A stretch of DNA of 64,000 nt from Pseudomonas viridiflava. GTDB taxonomy: Bacteria > Pseudomonadota > Gammaproteobacteria > Pseudomonadales > Pseudomonadaceae. The notes beneath the pieces were generated by a model. That model ran no database searches, had not been told where the DNA came from, and saw nothing but the letters and a program-made list of their open reading frames with translations. The stretch covers positions 248,001 to 312,000 of the forward strand of contig NZ_UUOC01000053.1 of the NCBI RefSeq assembly GCF_900590755.1. Direction: 5' to 3'. Positions within the stretch are counted from its first letter, which is position 1. Each line of letters begins with the position of its first letter. Positions 59,554 through 64,000 of this stretch are shown here, piece after piece. Both the position numbers and the translations under genes were made by a program.

Positions 59554-60495
59554 ATGGCCGACTCAGCTTTCTACTGCCCGCTTTCCCATGAAGGTGTTCT
59601 CGCCGTCCGCGGCGTCGATGCCGGCAAATTCCTGCAGGGCCAATTGACCTGCAATCTCGATTACCTCAGCGACGCCAAAGCCACACTGGGCGCGCGCTGC
59701 ACACAAAAAGGCCGCATGCAGTCGAGCTTTCGTATCCTGCTCGAAGGTGACGGCTGCCTGCTGGCAATGGCCAGCGAACTGATCGAAGCCCAACTGGCCG
59801 ATCTTAAAAAATACGCGGTGTTCTCCAAGTCAAAACTGACCGATGAAAGCGCTGCCTGGGTGCGTTTCGGCGTACAGAACGGCGATGCAGCACTGGCCAG
59901 CCTCGGGCTTGAACTGCCCCAGGACACCGACGCTGTCGTGCGCGCCAACGATCTGATCGCCATCCGTGTTTCACCTGCAAGGTCAGAACTGTGGGTGCGC
60001 GCAGAACAAGCCGCTGACATTCAGTCGCGTCTGGCAGAGCAACTGGCTGAGGGTTCGCTCAATGACTGGCTGCTTGGCCAGATTGAAGCAGGCATTGGTC
60101 AGGTGTTCGGCAGCACCCGCGAAGAATTCATCCCGCAGATGATCAACCTGCAAGCCGTTGGCGGCGTGAGCTTCAAAAAAGGCTGCTACACCGGTCAGGA
60201 AATCGTCGCGCGCATGCAGTACCTGGGCAAACTCAAACGTCGCCTCTATCGTCTGAGCCTGGCTGATCAGGACGTCCCCGAGCCTGGCGCAGCACTGTTT
60301 TCACCGGTTCACGCCAGCTCAGTCGGCAATGTAGTCATCGCTGCCCGCACCGCCCAAGGCGTAGAGTTGCTGGCGGTGTTGCAGGCCGATGCGGCCGAAA
60401 GCGGTGACATCCACCTGGGCGCGGCCGATGGCCCGGCTCTGCAATTGGCTGACCTTCCGTACCAACTGGACAGCAAACTCGAAACACAGCGTTGA
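59554..60495 (+). CDS. ygfZ: Folate-binding YgfZ/GcvT-like protein
   Basis: Folate-dependent factor for repair or assembly of some Fe-S enzymes (for example MiaB). 313 residues. The family signature KGCYTGQEIVARMQYLGKLKR is seen near residues 208-228, and the N-terminal barrel has the FLQGQLTCNL segment. It is divergent from sdhE. Confidence 0.95.
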   Translation: MADSAFYCPLSHEGVLAVRGVDAGKFLQGQLTCNLDYLSDAKATLGARCTQKGRMQSSFRILLEGDGCLLAMASELIEAQLADLKKYAVFSKSKLTDESAAWVRFGVQNGDAALASLGLELPQDTDAVVRANDLIAIRVSPARSELWVRAEQAADIQSRLAEQLAEGSLNDWLLGQIEAGIGQVFGSTREEFIPQMINLQAVGGVSFKKGCYTGQEIVARMQYLGKLKRRLYRLSLADQDVPEPGAALFSPVHASSVGNVVIAARTAQGVELLAVLQADAAESGDIHLGAADGPALQLADLPYQLDSKLETQR

Positions 60496-60601
60496 TATAT
60501 ACGAACGCCTTCATGCTGAAAATGTCTGCATAGTGATCCCGCTTCCGCGCTCATCAAGAGCACGGAGATGCGGGACGACCCCAACGCCTGTGAGATGCAA
60601 C

Positions 60602-61423
60602 ATGAGCAAGATGGCTGACGAGGTGCAGAGAAATTTGATCAAGGCAATCGATAGAGATGCCTTGTTTCTGCCAACCCTCCCTGAAGTAGCACTAAAGATC
60701 CGCCTTGCTGCCGAGAACACCGAAATCAGTGTCGCTGCCCTGAGTAAAGTGATTGGCAGCGACACTGCGCTGTCCGCCCGCCTGATCAAAGTGGTGAACA
60801 GCCCTTTGCTGCGCCCCAATTTTGAAGTCAGCGACGTCAATACGGCCATCACCCGGCTGGGCGTCAATTACACCTGCAACCTGGCCATCGGCCTGGTGGT
60901 GGAGCAGATGTTCCATGCCAAGTCCGAGGTGGTCGAACGTAAACTGCGCGAGATCTGGCAACAGAGCCTGCAAGTAGCGGGCATCGCCTACAAGTTGAGT
61001 CAGAAGCGGGTAACGCTCAAGCCGGACAAGGCGACCCTTGCAGGGTTGATCCATCTGATCGGCGTGCTGCCGATCCTGACCTACGCCGAAGATCACAACG
61101 AATTGCTGGCTGATTCGGTCAGCCTCAACCACGTGATCGAGCGCATTCATCCGGTGATCGGCGAGCGGCTGCTGCGCTCCTGGGACTTTCCCGAACTCCT
61201 GGCGACTGTGCCCACAAAGTTTCAGGACTTCACCCGCGTATCAACCAGCCCGGACTATATCGACCTGGTCCAGATTGCGACGGTGCACCTGCATCAGGGC
61301 ACCAGCCATCCTTACAGCCAGATTGAAATGAGCAGCCTGCCAGCCTTCCATCAACTGGGCCTGGACCTGAGCGGTGGTCATCTGGGTGCGGAGATGGATG
61401 AAGCGAAGATGATGCTGTATTGA
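60602..61423 (+). CDS. HDOD-domain protein
   Basis: 273 residues from ATG 60602; the ATG at 60611 is possible. The HDOD domain covers most of the length (PTLPEVALKIRLAAENTEIS, SDTALSARLIKVVNSPLL, GVNYTCNLAIGLVVEQMF, LIHLIGVLPILTYAE). HDOD proteins act in signalling without a known catalytic centre. It lies between ygfZ and the convergent TctE-like gene, a conserved pseudomonad neighbourhood as I recall it. Confidence 0.92.
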   Translation: MSKMADEVQRNLIKAIDRDALFLPTLPEVALKIRLAAENTEISVAALSKVIGSDTALSARLIKVVNSPLLRPNFEVSDVNTAITRLGVNYTCNLAIGLVVEQMFHAKSEVVERKLREIWQQSLQVAGIAYKLSQKRVTLKPDKATLAGLIHLIGVLPILTYAEDHNELLADSVSLNHVIERIHPVIGERLLRSWDFPELLATVPTKFQDFTRVSTSPDYIDLVQIATVHLHQGTSHPYSQIEMSSLPAFHQLGLDLSGGHLGAEMDEAKMMLY

Positions 61424-61433
61424 AGCGTCTCGC

Positions 61434-61503
61434 CTTGTAGGAGCTGCCGAAGGCTGCGAATGGGCCCAAATCAGCTTTCGCAGCCTGCGGCAGCTCCTAC
61501 AGG
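61434..61503. repeat. REP palindrome pair, class B, copy 6
   Basis: Arms CTTGTAGGAGCTGCCGAAGG and GCCTGCGGCAGCTCCTACAG. It lies between the convergent HDOD and sensor kinase genes. Confidence 0.87.
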
Positions 61504-61526
61504 ATGTGTAAGGCTTGAGTAGATGA

Positions 61527-62912
61527 CTACCCCACTACAAAACTCACCCGCACCTTCAACCCGCCCGCCGCGCCATCGTGCAGGCTGATCTGGGCCAGGT
61601 GCGCCCGGCAGATTTCGCCGACAATCGCCAGACCCAGCCCCGAACCTTTGCCCTGCTGCTGGCTTCGGTAGAACCGCTCGAAGACCCGATCACGTTCTGC
61701 TGCCGGAATGCCCGGGCCGTCGTCCTCAACCTCGAGAATGCCCGGCGCACTGACGCGCAGGATCACGTTGCCCCCCGATGGCGTGTGAGCCAAGGCGTTG
61801 TCGATCAGGTTGCTGAGCAGTTCGTTGAGGAGCGTCGGCTCGCCCTGCAGCAGGACCGGTTGCTCAGCCTCCAGCGCCAGTGAAACGCCGTGAGCATGGG
61901 CCAGCGGTGCCATCGCCATCCCCAGCTCTCGCGCCAACTGGCTGAGATCCAGGGTTTGCGCGCCGCCTTCAGCAATGGCCCGCGCACCGTTTTCGATACG
62001 TGCCAGAGACAACAGTTGATTGGCCAGATGGGTCAGACGGTCAGTACCCTGCGCCGCCTCTTCCAGCGTGGTGCGCCAGTGTGCCGGTTCAGGATCACGC
62101 AGCCCCAGCTCAACCCGCGCCTTGAGTGCAGCCAAGGGCGTGCGCAACTCATGGGCGGCGTCGGCGATGAACTGCGCCTGACGTTCGAACTGCTGGCGCA
62201 AACGCTCGGTAAAGTGATTGAGGGCCGTCACCAGTGGTCGCAGTTCATGCTGCACTTCCACCAGCGGCAGAGAGCGTAAATCATCCGGCTGACGCTCTTC
62301 CACTTCCGTACGCAAGCGTTCCAGCGGTCGCAACGCAGCGCTGACCGTGAACCACACCAACAACAACGCGCCGGCGCCGAGCATGCCCAGACGCAGCAAA
62401 GTATCGGCCATCAAGCCGCGGGCCATGCTGACCCTGGCTTCTTCGGTTTCAGCCACGCGAATTTCAGCCATGCCGTTCATGTTTGGCTCGCTCACCGGTT
62501 TGAGCAGGTTGACCACCCGCACCGATTGCCCTTGATAGCGGGCGGTATAGAAGCTGGCCAGCGCAGGGTAGTCGTCGGTTCGCAGGGTGCCCGGAGGCGG
62601 TGGCGGGATGCCCTCGTAACCGGAGATCAACTTCTTGTTGATGTCGTTGACCTGGTAGTAGATGCGCCCGGCGCTGTCATACGCGAAGGTGTCCAGCGCG
62701 ATGTACGGCACGTCGGCGCTGAGGGTCCCGTCACGCTGGGAAACCCCGGCGGCGATGGTCCGCGCCGAGGCCAGCAGGGTTCGGTCATAGGCGATGTCGG
62801 CGGCTTCCCGGCCGTTCCAGTAGGCGCTCAGGCCGCTGGCCAGCATCAGCACCGTCATCAACAGCCCCAAATTCCAGAGCAGTCGCCAGCGAAGGCTGTT
62901 ATGGCTGCTCAT
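61527..62912 (-). CDS. tctE: Sensor histidine kinase (TctE-like)
   Basis: Sensor of a two-component system. 461 residues from ATG 62912. An N-terminal membrane segment (LWNLGLLMTVLMLASG), a periplasmic sensor region of about 130 residues and a second membrane segment (LGMLGAGALLLVWFTVSAAL) come first. HAMP, then the H-box FIADAAHELRTPLAAL, N-box NLIDNALAHTPSGG and G-boxes DDGPGIP and GSGLGLAIV follow. It overlaps the response regulator by 14 bases. Placement next to HDOD/ygfZ/algU is like P. aeruginosa tctDE, which control tricarboxylate uptake; the ligand here is inferred. Confidence 0.85.
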   Translation of the reverse strand: MSSHNSLRWRLLWNLGLLMTVLMLASGLSAYWNGREAADIAYDRTLLASARTIAAGVSQRDGTLSADVPYIALDTFAYDSAGRIYYQVNDINKKLISGYEGIPPPPPGTLRTDDYPALASFYTARYQGQSVRVVNLLKPVSEPNMNGMAEIRVAETEEARVSMARGLMADTLLRLGMLGAGALLLVWFTVSAALRPLERLRTEVEERQPDDLRSLPLVEVQHELRPLVTALNHFTERLRQQFERQAQFIADAAHELRTPLAALKARVELGLRDPEPAHWRTTLEEAAQGTDRLTHLANQLLSLARIENGARAIAEGGAQTLDLSQLARELGMAMAPLAHAHGVSLALEAEQPVLLQGEPTLLNELLSNLIDNALAHTPSGGNVILRVSAPGILEVEDDGPGIPAAERDRVFERFYRSQQQGKGSGLGLAIVGEICRAHLAQISLHDGAAGGLKVRVSFVVG

Positions 62913-63576
62913 CACGGCTTTCCAGCAGATAGCCAAGGCCCCGGAACGTCACGATGGCAACCGGATGGCCGTCGAGTTTCTTGCGCAGGCGATGCACGTA
63001 AATCTCGATGGCGTCGGCACTGGCCTCTTCGTCCAGGCCGAATACCTGGGAAGCCACTTGTTCCTTGCTCATCACTCGACCGGGGCGTGCGATCAATGCC
63101 TCCAGCACCGCCTGCTCTCGGGACGTCAGGGTCAGCAGCTCATCGCCCAGAGTGAAACGCCGCGTATCCAGGTCGTAAGCCAGCACCCCGCAGCGCTGCT
63201 GCCGCTCGCCGCCCAGCACACTGCGGCGCAACAAGGCCTTGACCCGCGCTTCCAGCTCAGAAAGCTCGAAAGGCTTGGCCAGATAATCGTCAGCCCCGAG
63301 ATTCAGGCCATGAACGCGATCCTTCACGTCGCTGCGCGCAGTCAGCATCAACACCGGGAGGTTCTTACCCCGCCCCCGTAAACGCGCCAGCACTTCAAAG
63401 CCATCCATGCGCGGCAGACCGACATCCAGTATGGCGACGGCATATTCCTCACTGCTCAGCGCCAGATCTGCGGCAACACCATCATGCAGCACATCAACCG
63501 TCAGACCCGAGCTCTTGAGTGCCTGGGCTACGCTTTCAGCTAATTGCGGATGATCTTCAACGAGAAGAACACGCAT
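62899..63576 (-). CDS. tctD: OmpR-family response regulator (TctD-like)
   Basis: 225 residues from ATG 63576 with an AGGAGAA site. The receiver domain has the phosphoacceptor in VAILDVGLPRMDGFEVL and KPFELSELEARV. The OmpR-type winged helix has TLTSREQAVLEALIARPG and DAIEIYVHRLRKKLDGHP. It overlaps the kinase gene start. A tricarboxylate role is inferred from gene order. Confidence 0.87.
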   Translation of the reverse strand: MRVLLVEDHPQLAESVAQALKSSGLTVDVLHDGVAADLALSSEEYAVAILDVGLPRMDGFEVLARLRGRGKNLPVLMLTARSDVKDRVHGLNLGADDYLAKPFELSELEARVKALLRRSVLGGERQQRCGVLAYDLDTRRFTLGDELLTLTSREQAVLEALIARPGRVMSKEQVASQVFGLDEEASADAIEIYVHRLRKKLDGHPVAIVTFRGLGYLLESRDEQP

Positions 63577-63775
63577 CGACTTCTCCTGATCGCGTGACTT
63601 TTTAGGAGTCCGGAGTTTACAGGCGCACTGGCGGCTGTGAAGTAGGAAACAAATCAAAACTCAATTTAGCTTGCCCGTGAAAGGTTGTTGAAAGGTTTGT
63701 GAAAGCTTCGCTGTTTAGCATCAGGCAAACGGCCATGTCAGCGGCCGAAAGAAAGACGCCTCGAAGCGTTTTCAA

Positions 63776-63790
63776 AATAAGAACAAAAAC
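63776..63790 (+). promoter_or_regulatory. Five-fold AAN motif before ribosome binding site (Hfq/Crc-type)
   Basis: AAT AAG AAC AAA AAC (63776-63790) is five perfect AAN repeats directly followed by GGAG. The pseudomonad Hfq/Crc catabolite-repression motif is AAnAAnAA. Translation of whatever starts next (ATG 63801) could therefore be blocked when good carbon sources are present. The window ends with a second A-rich stretch (63991-64000). Confidence 0.6.
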
Positions 63791-63800
63791 GGAGTCAACC

Positions 63801-63908
63801 ATGACGATGCCAACGTCCAGGGCCCTCTCGCCCACTCGCAACGATCCCACCTGTTTTCTAGAAGCACGCCTCTCAAGGCGGGTACGACTGCGTTCATCCC
63901 GAAGTTAA
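63801..63908 (+). CDS. Small ORF (35 aa) behind AAN motif, uncertain
   Basis: MTMPTSRALSPTRNDPT and a basic tail (RLSRRVRLRSSRS), 35 residues, with GGAG six bases before the ATG. No family recognised. It may be a regulatory leader ORF in the 5' region of a gene to the right of the window (a tricarboxylate porin or binding protein would fit tctDE). It could also be chance. Confidence 0.35.
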   Translation: MTMPTSRALSPTRNDPTCFLEARLSRRVRLRSSRS

Positions 63909-64000
63909 GTGCCGAACGCCGATGAAAAGTTATCAACAGCCTGGTCATGGCTGCTGATAAGAACGGAAGCAAATCAAACCGCTTTATATCCAAAAACAAA

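Noticed and set aside
1..64000. CRISPR array, prophage or insertion sequence
   Set aside because: No direct repeats with regular spacers, transposase, integrase or phage gene was seen; the repeats present are REP-type inverted pairs.

Overview
The window looks like chromosomal core DNA of a Pseudomonas. I infer the P. syringae / P. fluorescens lineage from the algU-mucA-mucB-mucD cluster, which lacks mucC, from the gene order, and from the many REP-type palindrome pairs. No plasmid, phage or insertion-sequence gene was seen. Nearly all large genes are housekeeping genes with clear family motifs. Accessory content lies mainly between 36.4 and 52.6 kb.

Region 1 (1-12 kb): guanine nucleotide synthesis (guaA, cut by the window edge, and guaB), a zinc-ribbon protein, a TauE/SafE-type transporter, exonuclease VII large subunit (xseA), an M23 peptidase, leuA with a candidate leader peptide, two tandem paralogous Gln-rich coiled-coil proteins, and a nitrilase-family omega-amidase overlapping a methionine-type aminotransferase. 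Region 2 (12-29 kb, minus strand): der, bamB, yfgM, hisS, ispG, rodZ, pilW and rlmN form a close-packed run; then come ndk and the full isc operon (iscR-iscS-iscU-iscA-hscB-hscA-fdx-iscX, with an IscR-type operator upstream), cysE and trmJ. suhB follows on the plus strand. Region 3 (29.9-36.4 kb): a glycine-zipper envelope protein, secF-secD-yajC, tgt-queA, and a tRNA-Leu(CAA) with its own promoter and terminator.

Region 4 (36.4-52.6 kb) is the accessory-like part: a 27-residue membrane peptide, a large mosaic DUF4214/lamin-tail protein, a DUF4258-XRE pair resembling a toxin-antitoxin module with a perfect palindrome over its start, a manganese catalase with a small partner gene, an MDR oxidoreductase with an ArsR-type regulator, a YitT-like membrane protein, a PheC-like periplasmic protein, an unknown zinc-binding-like protein, ilvE, a LysR regulator with a VOC protein, and a three-gene glycan-modification cluster. 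Region 5 (52.6-64 kb): mucD-mucB-mucA-algU (envelope stress and alginate control) with an AlgU-type promoter, nadB, ygfX-sdhE, ygfZ, an HDOD protein, and a TctD/TctE-like two-component system. The last 200 bases hold a five-fold AAN (Hfq/Crc-type) motif directly before a ribosome binding site.

Eleven REP palindrome pairs of three sequence classes lie just after stop codons, and in two cases the repeat supplies the stop codon. The most interesting leads are the leuA leader, the DUF4258-XRE module, the AAN-motif leader at the right end, the repeated motif beside the ArsR/MDR pair, and the tandem coiled-coil paralogs.
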